A DNA stretch of 64,000 nt from Streptomyces griseoincarnatus (GCA_014649575.1 BMTH01000019.1:1-64000); one strand, 5' to 3'. Counted from the stretch's first letter, positions 25,032 through 33,486 are shown. Notes: a model not told the origin generated them from the sequence alone. Numbers and translations are program-made.

Positions 25032-25074
25032 GGTGCGGTTCGTCCGACGGGGCGGGTGTCGGTGTCCGGGCGGG

Positions 25075-26775
25075 TCAGAAGCCGGCGGGCTCCGTGTAGA
25101 CGCCCCACTCGTCGCGCAGGGCGTCGCAGATCTCGCCCAGCGTGGCCTCCGCGCGTACGGCGTCGAGCATCGGCTCGATCATGTTCGCGCCGGAGCGGGC
25201 CGCCTCGACCATCGCGTCGAGCGCGCCGCGCACCTCCGCGTCGTCGCGGGCGCTCTTGCGCTCGCCGAGCAGCCGTACCTGCTCGCGCTCCACCTCGTGG
25301 CTGACCCGGAGGATCTCCAGGTCGCCGGTCACCGAGCCGGTGTGGGCGTTGACTCCGACGACCTTCTTGTCGCCCTTCTCCAGCGCCTGCTGGTAGCGGA
25401 ACGCCGACTCGGCGATCTCGCCGGTGAACCAGCCGTCCTCGATGCCGCGCAGGATGCCGGAGGTGATGGGCCCGATGGGGTGCTTGCCGTCGGGGTGGGC
25501 GCGCAGGCCGCGCTCCTTGATCTGCTCGAAGATCTTCTCGGCGTCCGCCTCGATGCGGTCGGTGAGCTGCTCCACGTACCAGGAACCGCCCAGCGGGTCG
25601 GCGACGTTGGCGACGCCGGTCTCCTCCATCAGCACCTGCTGGGTGCGCAGGGCGATCTCGGCGGCCTGCTCGCTGGGCAGCGCGAGGGTCTCGTCGAGGG
25701 CGTTGGTGTGCAGCGAGTTGGTCCCGCCGAGCACCGCAGCGAGCGCCTCGACGGCGGTGCGGACGACGTTGTTGTACGGCTGCTGCGCGGTGAGCGAGAC
25801 ACCGGCGGTCTGGGTGTGGAACCGCAGCCACTGCGCCTTCTCGCTCCCGGCGCCGTAGACGTCCCGCATCCAGCGCGCCCAGATGCGGCGCGCGGCGCGG
25901 AACTTGGCGATCTCCTCGAAGAAGTCGACGTGCGCGTCGAAGAAGAAGGACAGCCCCGGCGCGAAGACGTCCACGTCGAGGCCGCGGCTGAGGCCCAGCT
26001 CGACGTACCCGAAGCCGTCGGCGAGCGTGTACGCCAGCTCCTGCGCGGCCGTCGAGCCCGCCTCGCGGATGTGGTAGCCGGAGACCGACAGCGGCTTGTA
26101 CGCGGGGATGCGCGCGCTGGTGTACTCCATCAGGTCGCCGATGAGGCGCAGGTGCGGCTCGGGCTGGAAGAGCCACTCCTTCTGGGCGATGTACTCCTTG
26201 AAGATGTCCGTCTGCAGCGTGCCGTTGAGCACGCCCGGGTCGACGCCCTGGCGCTCGGCGGCCACGAGGTACATGCAGAAGACGGGCACGGCGGGCCCGC
26301 TGATGGTCATCGAGGTGGTGACGTCACCGAGCGGGATGTCCTTGAACAGGACCTCCATGTCGGCCGCCGAGTCGATGGCCACCCCGCAGTGCCCGACCTC
26401 GCCCAGCGAGCGCGGGTCGTCGGAGTCGCGGCCCATGAGCGTCGGCATGTCGAAGGCGACGGACAGACCGCCTCCGCCGTTGCCGAGGATCATCTTGTAC
26501 CGCTCGTTGGTCTGCTCGGCGTTCCCGAACCCGGCGAACTGCCGGATGGTCCACGTCCGCCCCCGGTAGCCGGTCGGATACAGCCCGCGGGTGAACGGGT
26601 ACTCCCCCGGCCAGCCGATCCGCTCGAACCCGTCGTAGCGGTCCCCGGGCCGCGGCCCGTACACCGGCTCCACGGGGTCCCCGGAGAGCGTGGTGAAGTC
26701 TGCGTCGCGCTTGCGCGCGGCGTCGTACCGGGCCTGCCAGCGACGGCGGCCCTCCTCGATGGCGTCAGCGTCCAT
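25075..26775 (-). CDS. icmA: Isobutyryl-CoA mutase large subunit
   Basis: 566 aa; B12-dependent interconversion of isobutyryl-CoA and n-butyryl-CoA, used in valine breakdown and butyryl/polyketide precursor supply. It aligns with the TIM-barrel half of methylmalonyl-CoA mutase (RTWTIRQFAGFGNAEQTNERY-type segment; FDMPTLMGRDSDDP). Two residues that separate the enzymes are of the isobutyryl type: F80 (QFAGF) and Q198 (YIAQKEW), where methylmalonyl-CoA mutase has Tyr and Arg. The C-terminal B12-binding domain is absent, as expected when the small subunit IcmB is separate. No icmB is in the window. The chaperone candidate meaB is at 34418. Confidence 0.93.
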   Translation of the reverse strand: MDADAIEEGRRRWQARYDAARKRDADFTTLSGDPVEPVYGPRPGDRYDGFERIGWPGEYPFTRGLYPTGYRGRTWTIRQFAGFGNAEQTNERYKMILGNGGGGLSVAFDMPTLMGRDSDDPRSLGEVGHCGVAIDSAADMEVLFKDIPLGDVTTSMTISGPAVPVFCMYLVAAERQGVDPGVLNGTLQTDIFKEYIAQKEWLFQPEPHLRLIGDLMEYTSARIPAYKPLSVSGYHIREAGSTAAQELAYTLADGFGYVELGLSRGLDVDVFAPGLSFFFDAHVDFFEEIAKFRAARRIWARWMRDVYGAGSEKAQWLRFHTQTAGVSLTAQQPYNNVVRTAVEALAAVLGGTNSLHTNALDETLALPSEQAAEIALRTQQVLMEETGVANVADPLGGSWYVEQLTDRIEADAEKIFEQIKERGLRAHPDGKHPIGPITSGILRGIEDGWFTGEIAESAFRYQQALEKGDKKVVGVNAHTGSVTGDLEILRVSHEVEREQVRLLGERKSARDDAEVRGALDAMVEAARSGANMIEPMLDAVRAEATLGEICDALRDEWGVYTEPAGF

Positions 26776-26783
26776 ACCCTCGA

Positions 26784-26807
26784 ATTTACTAGGACGTCCA
26801 AGTAAAT
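26784..26807 (-). promoter_or_regulatory. 24-bp near-perfect palindrome upstream of icmA
   Basis: ATTTACT (26784-26790) and AGTAAAT (26801-26807) flank a GGACGTCC core, with one mismatched pair out of twelve. It ends 9 bp before the icmA ATG. A TTGGAC on the icmA strand falls inside it. It could be an operator or part of the promoter. Confidence 0.55.
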
Positions 26808-26859
26808 GTCGATGGGAGACCGCCGTACGCTCGTCCGTACGGCGGTGCGACGCGGGGCG

Positions 26860-27192
26860 TCAGGCCTTGGCGACGGCCGGCTCCGGGCCCTCCGTCAGGG
26901 GCTCCACCTGCTGTGTCACCTTGCGCTCGACGAAGAAGGCGGCGAAGGGGATCGTCCCGGACAGCAGCACCCACAGCAGCTTGCCGAACGACCACCTGGC
27001 CTTGGAGCCGAGGTCGAACGCGAAGATCAGGTAGATGATGTACAGGAAGCCGTGAGCCTGGGAGACGACGAACGTGATGTCCTCGCCCTTGCCGAAGCCG
27101 TACTTGAACACCATGCAGGTGGACAGCACGAGCAGCATGACAGCGGTCACGTAGGCCATGACCCGGTAGCGGGTCAGCACGCTCTTCTTCAT
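26860..27192 (-). CDS. DUF3817 small membrane protein
   Basis: 110 aa with three membrane helices (RYRVMAYVTAVMLLVLSTCM, ~9-28; GFLYIIYLIFAFDLGSKA, ~48-65; LWVLLSGTIPFAAFFVERK, ~74-92). The FxYxHGxLYxxY-like segment and FFVERK are typical of DUF3817. Function unknown. It follows the marR gene by 43 bp on the same strand and may be co-transcribed with it. A paralogue is at 28129-28473. Confidence 0.83.
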   Translation of the reverse strand: MKKSVLTRYRVMAYVTAVMLLVLSTCMVFKYGFGKGEDITFVVSQAHGFLYIIYLIFAFDLGSKARWSFGKLLWVLLSGTIPFAAFFVERKVTQQVEPLTEGPEPAVAKA

Positions 27193-27235
27193 AGGATCGA
27201 GCGTAACGGCACGTTCCGGGCGATCTTCCGCAGGG

Positions 27236-27745
27236 TCACCCCTCCTCGAAGTCCCCCGCCGCCACGCGCAGGGGGCGGAGGATGGCGAAGAGTTCCGCGC
27301 ACTCCTCCGCGTCGTACGCGCTCAGGCCGAAGTCCATCGCCATCAGGTCCCGGGTCGCCGACTCGACCACCTCGCGGCCCTTGTCCGTGATGGACGCCAG
27401 GGTGCCGCGGCCGTCGTTGGGGTTGGGGCGCTTGGAGACCAGCCCGGACCTCACCAACCGGTCCACGGTGTTGGTCACCGACGTCGGATGCACCATCAAC
27501 CGCTCGCCGATCTTGGACATCGGCAGCTCGCCGGACTTGGAGAAGGTCAGCAGGACCAGCGCCTCGTACCGTGCGAACGTGAGCCCGTAGGGCTTGACCA
27601 CCGCGTCGACCTCGGCCAGCAGGATCTGGTGGGCCCGCATGACCGAGGTGATGGCGGCCATCGCCGGCACGTTTCCCCAGCGCTGCTTCCAGAGCTCGTC
27701 GGCACGGGCGATGGGATCGAACGAGAGACTGAGCGGTTTGGGCAC
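27236..27745 (-). CDS. MarR-family transcriptional regulator
   Basis: 169 aa; winged helix-turn-helix dimer. The recognition region is about 70-120 (KSGELPMSKIGERLMVHPTS, VTNTVDRLVRSGLVSKRPNP, DGRGTLASITDKGREVV), flanked by the dimerisation helices usual in MarR. It precedes a DUF3817 gene and lies near icmA, but the sequence alone does not show its targets. ATG 27745. Confidence 0.87.
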   Translation of the reverse strand: MPKPLSLSFDPIARADELWKQRWGNVPAMAAITSVMRAHQILLAEVDAVVKPYGLTFARYEALVLLTFSKSGELPMSKIGERLMVHPTSVTNTVDRLVRSGLVSKRPNPNDGRGTLASITDKGREVVESATRDLMAMDFGLSAYDAEECAELFAILRPLRVAAGDFEEG

Positions 27746-27781
27746 GGACCAGACCCTACCGGCGGGTCAGATGCCGGTCAG

Positions 27782-27824
27782 CCCTGTCTCGCCCTTCGGT
27801 CCGCGAGGCGGACGGGAGACAGGG
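27782..27824 (-). terminator. Two-step hairpin terminator
   Basis: CCCTGTCTC (27782-27790) pairs with GAGACAGGG (27816-27824). Inside, GTCCGC pairs with GCGGAC. It lies 14 bp past the stop of the leftward gene at 27839. Confidence 0.65.
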
Positions 27825-27838
27825 CCGGCGGCGCCCCG

Positions 27839-28132
27839 TCAGCCGGCCAGGTGCCGCTCGACGGTCTCCACCTTCGACGTCAGCCCGTCTTCCACGCCCG
27901 GGCGGATGTCCGCCTTGAGAACGAGGGAGACGCGCGGCGCGCGGGCCTCCACGGCGGCCACGGCGCGCTTCACCACGTCCATGACCTCGTCCCACTCGCC
28001 CTCGACCGACGTGAACATCGCGTCGGTGCGGTTCGGCAGCCCGGACTCGCGGACCACCCGTACGGCGTCGGCGACGTACTCCCCCACGTCCTCGCCGACG
28101 CCCAGCGGCGTCACGGAGAAGGCGACGATCAC
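27839..28132 (-). CDS. MTH1187/YkoF-like thiamine-binding-family protein
   Basis: 97 aa with the small ferredoxin-like fold of PF01910 (MIVAFSVTPLGVGEDVGEYV; GEWDEVMDVVKRAV; RVSLVLKADIRPG). Relatives bind thiamine or hydroxymethylpyrimidine. The physiological role is not settled. Its start overlaps the stop of the upstream DUF3817 gene by 4 nt (ATGA), so the two are translationally coupled. Confidence 0.85.
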   Translation of the reverse strand: MIVAFSVTPLGVGEDVGEYVADAVRVVRESGLPNRTDAMFTSVEGEWDEVMDVVKRAVAAVEARAPRVSLVLKADIRPGVEDGLTSKVETVERHLAG

Positions 28133-28473
28133 GCGTTCACCACCCCTTCGTTGCGGGCGCGGGACGCGATCACCGCGTCCTCGGCCTCACGCTTCAGCCG
28201 CCGCTCGGCGAAGAAGCCGCCGGCCGGCAGCACCGACATCACGAAGTAGAAGGCGGCGGTCCCGAGCGACCACTTCGCCCGGTTCCAGGCGTCGGCCCAG
28301 AAAATGACGTAGAGGACGAAGAGGATGCCGTGGACCGGGCCCAAGACCGGGACGGCGTTGAACTCGGTGGTCCGCTTCAGAACCGCGCAGACGAGCAGCA
28401 GCAGGAACGAGATCGCTTCGGGGCCCGAGACCAGGCGGAGGCGGCGGAGTGCGGAGGCGGTCTTGATGTCCAC
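28129..28473 (-). CDS. DUF3817 small membrane protein (paralogue)
   Basis: 114 aa from GTG 28473, with AAGGTG upstream. Three hydrophobic segments (AISFLLLLVCAVLKRT, VHGILFVLYVIFWADAWNRA, FYFVMSVLPAGGFFAERRLK) match the protein at 26860-27192 in order and spacing, including the FFxERxLK end. It is the first gene of a two-gene operon with the thiamine-binding-family protein. Function unknown. Confidence 0.83.
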   Translation of the reverse strand: MDIKTASALRRLRLVSGPEAISFLLLLVCAVLKRTTEFNAVPVLGPVHGILFVLYVIFWADAWNRAKWSLGTAAFYFVMSVLPAGGFFAERRLKREAEDAVIASRARNEGVVNA

Positions 28474-28657
28474 GGGTCACCTTCGGAAGGGAGAGACGTC
28501 GGCGTCGACGGTGCTGTCGGCTTGTGAACGCGCGCACAAGCGTAACCATTGTGGCAAACCCCGTGGGCGATCACCGCAGGGGGTCGGGGCCGTATCAGGG
28601 TGCGACTCCTCCCTCAGGATCTGGGCGCGGCGCAAAAGGGCCGCTACCGTCGCACAC

Positions 28658-29296
28658 GTGGCGATGTTCCGACTTCAGAGCAGCAAGGTTCTCGCCGTCG
28701 ACATGACCGGGGACGCCGTCAAGGCGAAGAACGGCTCCATGGTCGCGTACGACGGGCAGATGGCCTTCAAGAAGCTCACAGGCGGCGGTGAGGGCATCCG
28801 GGGGATGGTGACCCGGCGGCTCACGGGCGAGCAGATGACGCTCATGGAGGTGAAGGGGCACGGCACCTGTTTCTTCGCCGACCGGGCCTCCGAGATCAAC
28901 CTGGTGACCCTGAACGGGGAGAAGCTGTACGTCGAGTCCAGCAACCTGCTGGCGACCGACGGCGGCCTGCGCACGGGGACCACGTTCACGGGCCTGCGCG
29001 GCGCCTCCCAGGGCAACGGGCTGTTCACGACCACGGTCGAGGGCCACGGCCAGGCCGCGATCATGTCGGACGGTCCCGCCGTGCTGCTGCGGGTGAGCCC
29101 GCAGTACCCGCTGACCGTCGACCCGGGCGCGTACGTCGCGCACCAGGGGAACCTGCGGCAGTCCTTCCAGTCCGGCGTGACGTTCCGCACGTTCATGGGC
29201 GAGGGCGGCGGCGAGGCCTTCCAGATCCGCTTCGAGGGCGACGGGGTGGTCCACGTCCAGCCCAGTGAGCGCAACACGATCGCGGGGGACGTCTGA
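28658..29296 (+). CDS. AIM24-family protein 1
   Basis: 212 aa from GTG 28658; ATG 28664 is an alternative. A TACCGT hexamer (28645-28650) ends 7 nt before the GTG, consistent with a leaderless start. The all-beta AIM24 (DUF124/TerD-associated) fold is indicated by repeated Gly-rich strands: FRLQSSKVLAVDMTGDAV, VEGHGQAAIMSDGP, VDPGAYVAHQGNLRQSF, GEGGGEAFQIRFEG. Bacterial AIM24 function is unknown. It is the first of three tandem homologues. Confidence 0.83.
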   Translation: MAMFRLQSSKVLAVDMTGDAVKAKNGSMVAYDGQMAFKKLTGGGEGIRGMVTRRLTGEQMTLMEVKGHGTCFFADRASEINLVTLNGEKLYVESSNLLATDGGLRTGTTFTGLRGASQGNGLFTTTVEGHGQAAIMSDGPAVLLRVSPQYPLTVDPGAYVAHQGNLRQSFQSGVTFRTFMGEGGGEAFQIRFEGDGVVHVQPSERNTIAGDV

Positions 29297-29297
29297 C

Positions 29298-29948
29298 ATG
29301 GGCTTCCGGGAGATCAACACCAAGATCGTCGAGGCGACCGTCGCGCCCGGTCAGCGGCTGTTCAGCCAGCGCGGCGCGATGCTCGCGTACCGGGGCGAGG
29401 TGAGCTTCACCCCGAACCTGCGCGGCGGCCAGGGCGGGGTGATGTCGATGATCGGCCGGCGTGTGGCGAACGAGGACACGCCCCTGATGACCGTGGAGGG
29501 CAGCGGCACGGTGCTGTTCGGGCACGGCGGCCACCACGTCCAGGTGATCCACCTCTCCGGGGACACCCTGTACGTCGAGGCGGACCGGCTGCTGGCGTTC
29601 GAGGGGACGCTCGAGCAGGGCACGGTGTTCCTCGGTTCCCAGGGCGGAGTGATGGGGATGGTCCGGGGCCAGGTCTCCGGTCAGGGCCTGTTCACCACCA
29701 CGCTCAAGGGACACGGGGCGGTCGCCGTGATGGCGCACGGCGGGGTGATCGAGGTGCCGATCACGCCCCAGCGTCCGGTGCACGTCGACCCGCAGGCGTA
29801 CGTCGCCCACCACGGCGACGTACGCAACAAGCTCTCGACGGCGCTCGGCTGGCGGGACATGGTGGGACGCGGCTCCGGGGAGGCCTTCCAGCTGGAGCTG
29901 AGCGGCAGCGGCGCGGTCTACGTCCAGGCCTCGGAGGAGAAGCTGTGA
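29298..29948 (+). CDS. AIM24-family protein 2
   Basis: 216 aa from ATG 29298, one base after the stop of the first copy. It shares with its neighbours LFTTTLKGHGAVAVMAHGG, HVDPQAYVAHHGDVRN and RGSGEAFQLELSGSGAVYVQ. No membrane helix or signal peptide is seen. Tight packing (gap of 1 nt before, 4-nt overlap after) implies equal production and possibly a hetero-oligomer. Confidence 0.83.
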   Translation: MGFREINTKIVEATVAPGQRLFSQRGAMLAYRGEVSFTPNLRGGQGGVMSMIGRRVANEDTPLMTVEGSGTVLFGHGGHHVQVIHLSGDTLYVEADRLLAFEGTLEQGTVFLGSQGGVMGMVRGQVSGQGLFTTTLKGHGAVAVMAHGGVIEVPITPQRPVHVDPQAYVAHHGDVRNKLSTALGWRDMVGRGSGEAFQLELSGSGAVYVQASEEKL

Positions 29949-30745
29949 GCACGTACGGAACGCCGGGCGCCGGGGCCGCGGCCTTCGACCCCATGACGCT
30001 GCCGTCCGACGACAGCATCAACGACTACACCTTCTGCGTGGAGCTCAAGGGCACCCAGTGGTTCATGCAGAAGGGGAAGATGATCGCCTACTACGGCGCC
30101 ATCGAGTTCAACGGCATCGGGCACGGGCGACTCGACCGACTTGTCCGGAAGGCGTTTCATTCGCCACTGCACGCGAGCGACTGGGTCGTGGCGGAGGGCT
30201 CGGGCAAGATGCTGCTCGCCGACCGGGCCTTCGACGTCAATTCGTACGACTTGGACGACGGCAATCTGACCATTCGCTCGGGCAACTTGCTCGCTTTTCA
30301 GCCAAGTCTGTCGCTGAAGCAGTCGATCGTGCCAGGTTTTCTGACACTGATCGGAACCGGAAAGTTCGTGGCGGCGTCCAACGGACCGGTGGTGTTCATG
30401 GAACCGCCGATCAGGGTCGACCCGCAGGCGCTGGTCGGCTGGGCGGACTGCCCGTCACCGTGCCACCACTACGACCACGGCTACATGACCGGCCTCCTGG
30501 GCGGTCTACGTGCGATGACGGGCCTGGGCGGGGCGTCCGGCGAGGAGCACCAGTTCGAGTTCGTCGGCGCCGGCACGGTGCTGCTGCAGTCGTCCGAGGC
30601 CTTGATGACGGAGCAGGCCACGGGGGCGCCTCCGCAGCAGCCCGGGGTGCCCGGCGGGGGCGGACCGGGCGGGGCCGGACCTGGCGCAGGCGGACCGCGC
30701 CTTCCCGGACAGCTGGGAGACCTCCAGCGTCGCTTCGGGCTGTGA
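29945..30745 (+). CDS. AIM24-family protein 3 with Gly/Pro-rich tail
   Basis: 266 aa from GTG 29945, overlapping the previous stop (GTGA). It has the AIM24 core (FCVELKGTQWFMQKGKMIAY; VDPQALVGWADCPSPCHHY; GASGEEHQFEFVGAGTVLLQ). Unlike copies 1 and 2 it carries a CPSPCHHYDHGY segment that could bind a metal, and a C-terminal Gly/Pro-rich tail (~225-258) followed by LGDLQRRFGL. A few codons at 30121-30380 are less GC-biased than their surroundings. Function unknown. Confidence 0.83.
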   Translation: MSTYGTPGAGAAAFDPMTLPSDDSINDYTFCVELKGTQWFMQKGKMIAYYGAIEFNGIGHGRLDRLVRKAFHSPLHASDWVVAEGSGKMLLADRAFDVNSYDLDDGNLTIRSGNLLAFQPSLSLKQSIVPGFLTLIGTGKFVAASNGPVVFMEPPIRVDPQALVGWADCPSPCHHYDHGYMTGLLGGLRAMTGLGGASGEEHQFEFVGAGTVLLQSSEALMTEQATGAPPQQPGVPGGGGPGGAGPGAGGPRLPGQLGDLQRRFGL

Positions 30746-30830
30746 GCGGTAATGTGCGGGGTGTGACATCGAACGCCTGCACGTGGTGTCACACGGAAGC
30801 CCTATTAGTTCGCCTTTCAACTTCCTTAGG

Positions 30831-30836
30831 TAGACT
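30831..30836 (+). promoter_or_regulatory. Candidate -10 of marR, leaderless
   Basis: TAGACT ends 6 nt before ATG 30843. The surrounding 30800-30842 sequence is A+T-rich and has no ribosome site. The -35 is unclear. Confidence 0.5.
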
Positions 30837-30842
30837 TCATTC

Positions 30843-31319
30843 ATGGAGACCGAGACGGCCACCCGCTGGCTGACCAATGCGGAGCAGTGCGCCTGGCGCA
30901 CCCACCTGGAGGTCAACAAGCTGCTGACCTACCAGCTCGAGAAGGATCTGCAGCCGTTCGGCCTGACAATGAACGACTACGAGATCCTGGTGAACCTGTC
31001 CGAGTCGGAGGACCGGCGGATGCGGATGAGCGACCTCGCCTCCGCCACGATGCAGTCCAAGAGCCGGCTCTCCCACCAGATCACCCGGATGGAGAACGCC
31101 CACCTGGTCCGCCGGGAGAACTGCGAGTCCGACCGCCGCGGCCTCTACGCGGTTCTCACCGACCACGGCATGGAGACGATGCAGAAGGTCGCCCCGCACC
31201 ACGTGGCGTCGGTGCGCCGGCACTTCATCGACCTGCTCTCCCCCGAGGCCCTGATCGAGCTCGACAAGGCCCTCAAGCCCATCGCGGAGCACCTGCGGGG
31301 GCAGCGGGGACGACTCTGA
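30843..31319 (+). CDS. MarR-family transcriptional regulator
   Basis: 158 aa. MarR winged helix at ~55-105 (RRMRMSDLASATMQSKSRLS, HQITRMENAHLVRRENCESD, RRGLYAVLTDHGMETM). An N-terminal helix has EQCAWRTHLEVNKLLTYQLE, typical of the actinobacterial branch sometimes linked to oxidative stress. One Cys in ENCESD next to the wing could make it redox-sensitive, but that is a guess. It converges with the sensor kinase gene, with a gap of 23 bp. Confidence 0.87.
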   Translation: METETATRWLTNAEQCAWRTHLEVNKLLTYQLEKDLQPFGLTMNDYEILVNLSESEDRRMRMSDLASATMQSKSRLSHQITRMENAHLVRRENCESDRRGLYAVLTDHGMETMQKVAPHHVASVRRHFIDLLSPEALIELDKALKPIAEHLRGQRGRL

Positions 31320-31342
31320 CGTCCCCGGCGTCCCCCTGACGC

Positions 31343-32800
31343 CTACGCCCGAGGCGTGCCCCGGTCCGCGCCGGCGAGCGGCAGGCGGAGTTCGAAGAGG
31401 GCTCCGCCCGCCGGCGCCACGCCCGCGGTGAGCGTGCCGCCGTGCCGTACGGCCACGTCGCGCGCGATCGCCAGACCGAGACCGGCCCCGCCGTCGTCCC
31501 GGCTGCGCGCCGCGTCCAGCCGTACGAACCGCTCGAAGATCCGCTCGCGGTCGGCCTCCGCCACCCCCTCGCCGTCGTCGGCGACGCCCACCACGGCCGC
31601 GCCGCCCTCCCGCCGCACGGTCACCGTGATCCGCTCACGGGCGTGCCGCTCCGCGTTGTCCAGCAGGTTGGCGAGCACCCGGGAGAGCTGGCCGCGCGAC
31701 CCGGAGACCTCGACGGGCTCCGCCTCCACCGTGACGCCCTCGCGTCCCGCGGCCGCCTCCCGGGCCAGCGCGGCCAGGTCCACCCGGGTGCCGGCGGGCC
31801 GCTCCCCCGTGTCCAGCCGCGCGAGCAGCAGCAGGTCGGCGGCGAGGTTCTGCAGCCGTACGGTGTCCTCCACCGCGCCGTCCAGGTCGAGCAGTTCGGG
31901 GTGGGCGGCCGCGACCTCCAGTTGGGTGCGCAGCGAGGCGATGGGGCTGCGCAGCTCGTGGGACGCGTCGGCGACGAAGGCGCGCTGCCGCTCCACGGAG
32001 GCCTCCAGCGCGGCGAGCGTGGCGTTGGTGGTGCGGGCTAGCCGGGCGACCTCGTCGTGCGTCGCCGGTTCGGGGACGCGGCGGCGGAGGTCCTCGGAGG
32101 CGGTGATCGCGGCCATCTCCCGGCGGATGCCCTCGACGGGCCGCAGGGCCCTGCCGGTGACCAGCCAGGTCACCGCGGCGACGACGCCGAGCAGCAGCGG
32201 AAAGCCGATGAGCATGGCGGTCAGCGCGGTGCCCACGGCGCTGTGCTCCGCGGCCAGCGGGGCGCCCGCGTGGACGGTGAGGCGGCCCCGGTCGGGGGTC
32301 TCCACCTCGACGGCGGCGAAGCGGTAGTCCTCGGTGTCGCCGTCGATGGTGGCGGTGCCGTTGGTGTAGCTCGCGCCAGGGGCGATCTCGCCGGGGTCGA
32401 GGGAGTCGTCGTCCCGGTCGTCGCGGTCGTCGTCCCGGTCGTCGGGGTCGTCACGGTCGTCCTCGTCGGACGGGGCCGGCGCGGGGGTCACCTCGGAGGT
32501 GCCCGTGCCGCTGATCCGCTCCAGGTCCTCCGAGGCCGCGAGCAGGACGCCGTCCTCGTCGACGATCTGCACAGGGGTGTCCTCGGCGTCCAGCCCGGAG
32601 AGCTTGTCGAGCGGAGTACGGGCGGCCAGTTCGGAGGCGACGGCCTGCGCGGAACGCTCGGCCCGGGTGCCCGCCTCGCCGGTCAGGTTGGCGCGCAGGG
32701 ACAGCAGGAGGGCCGTGCCGGCCGCGACGAGGGCCACGGCGACGACGAGCGTGGCGCCGAGCGTCGCCCGGGAGCGGACCGAGCCGAACAGCCTGCTCAC
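31343..32800 (-). CDS. OmpR-type sensor histidine kinase with Asp/Arg-rich sensor loop
   Basis: 485 aa. Membrane helices at ~14-36 and ~191-213 enclose an extracytoplasmic sensor of ~150 residues. That sensor contains an Asp/Arg tract (residues ~112-133). HAMP (~214-265), the phosphoacceptor H281 (ADASHELRSPIASL), NLLDNAERHA and DDGGAGLGLAIARDVAVRHG follow. GTG 32800 overlaps the regulator stop (GTGA). The acidic loop could bind cations or interact with the similarly acidic exported PepSY protein encoded divergently at 33585. Confidence 0.9.
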   Translation of the reverse strand: MSRLFGSVRSRATLGATLVVAVALVAAGTALLLSLRANLTGEAGTRAERSAQAVASELAARTPLDKLSGLDAEDTPVQIVDEDGVLLAASEDLERISGTGTSEVTPAPAPSDEDDRDDPDDRDDDRDDRDDDSLDPGEIAPGASYTNGTATIDGDTEDYRFAAVEVETPDRGRLTVHAGAPLAAEHSAVGTALTAMLIGFPLLLGVVAAVTWLVTGRALRPVEGIRREMAAITASEDLRRRVPEPATHDEVARLARTTNATLAALEASVERQRAFVADASHELRSPIASLRTQLEVAAAHPELLDLDGAVEDTVRLQNLAADLLLLARLDTGERPAGTRVDLAALAREAAAGREGVTVEAEPVEVSGSRGQLSRVLANLLDNAERHARERITVTVRREGGAAVVGVADDGEGVAEADRERIFERFVRLDAARSRDDGGAGLGLAIARDVAVRHGGTLTAGVAPAGGALFELRLPLAGADRGTPRA

Positions 32801-33462
32801 GGCGCCGTCTCCAGCCGGTATCCGGCGCCGCGCACCGTGCGGATGAGGTCCGCGCGGAGCTTGCGGCGCAGGGCGCTGACGTAGACCTCGACGATGTTGG
32901 GGTCGCCCTCGTACGCGAAGTCCCAGACGTGCTCCAGGATGTCGGCCTTGGACACCACCTCGCCGGCCCGCAGCACCAGGTGCTCCAGCACCGAGAACTC
33001 CTTGGCCGTCAGCTCGGCCTCCTCCTCCCCGAGCCACACCCGGCGGGCGGCGGTGTCCACCTTCAGGTCACCGTGCACATGGACCGGGGACGCGCCCGCG
33101 GTCCGCCGGCGGCGCAGCAGCGCCTTCACCCGGGCGACCAGCACCACGTAGGAGAAGGGTTTGGTCAGATAGTCGTCGGCGCCGGTGTCCAGGCCCTCGG
33201 CCTCGTCGTACTCGCCGTCCTTGGCGGTGAGCATCAGGATCGGCACGTCGTGCCCGGCGGCGCGCAGGGCGGCACACACCCGGTAGCCGTTGAGGCCGGG
33301 CAGCATGATGTCGAGGATCACCAGGTCGTACGGCTCGGTCGTGGCCCGGTCCAGCCCCTCCCGGCCGTCGTGCACGACGTCGACGGCGTACCCCTCGGCG
33401 GTGAGGCCCTTGGCGAGGGAGAGGGCGAGGCGCTTTTCGTCCTCGACGATCAGGAGTCGCAT
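32797..33462 (-). CDS. OmpR-family response regulator
   Basis: 221 aa. Receiver domain with the acidic pair in LIVEDEK, phosphoacceptor in VILDIMLPG and Lys in YLTKPFSY. The C-terminal winged helix (~125-220) ends VSALRRKLRADLIRTVRGAG. It is the first gene of the regulator-sensor pair. Three 10-bp-phased CTGAAG/CTTCAG hexamers in the divergent region are candidate binding sites. Confidence 0.92.
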   Translation of the reverse strand: MRLLIVEDEKRLALSLAKGLTAEGYAVDVVHDGREGLDRATTEPYDLVILDIMLPGLNGYRVCAALRAAGHDVPILMLTAKDGEYDEAEGLDTGADDYLTKPFSYVVLVARVKALLRRRRTAGASPVHVHGDLKVDTAARRVWLGEEEAELTAKEFSVLEHLVLRAGEVVSKADILEHVWDFAYEGDPNIVEVYVSALRRKLRADLIRTVRGAGYRLETAP

Positions 33463-33486
33463 GGGACCCAGGGTCGCAGGGGGAAG

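Noticed and set aside
25075..26775. Methylmalonyl-CoA mutase
   Set aside because: F80 and Q198 and the missing B12 domain point to IcmA.
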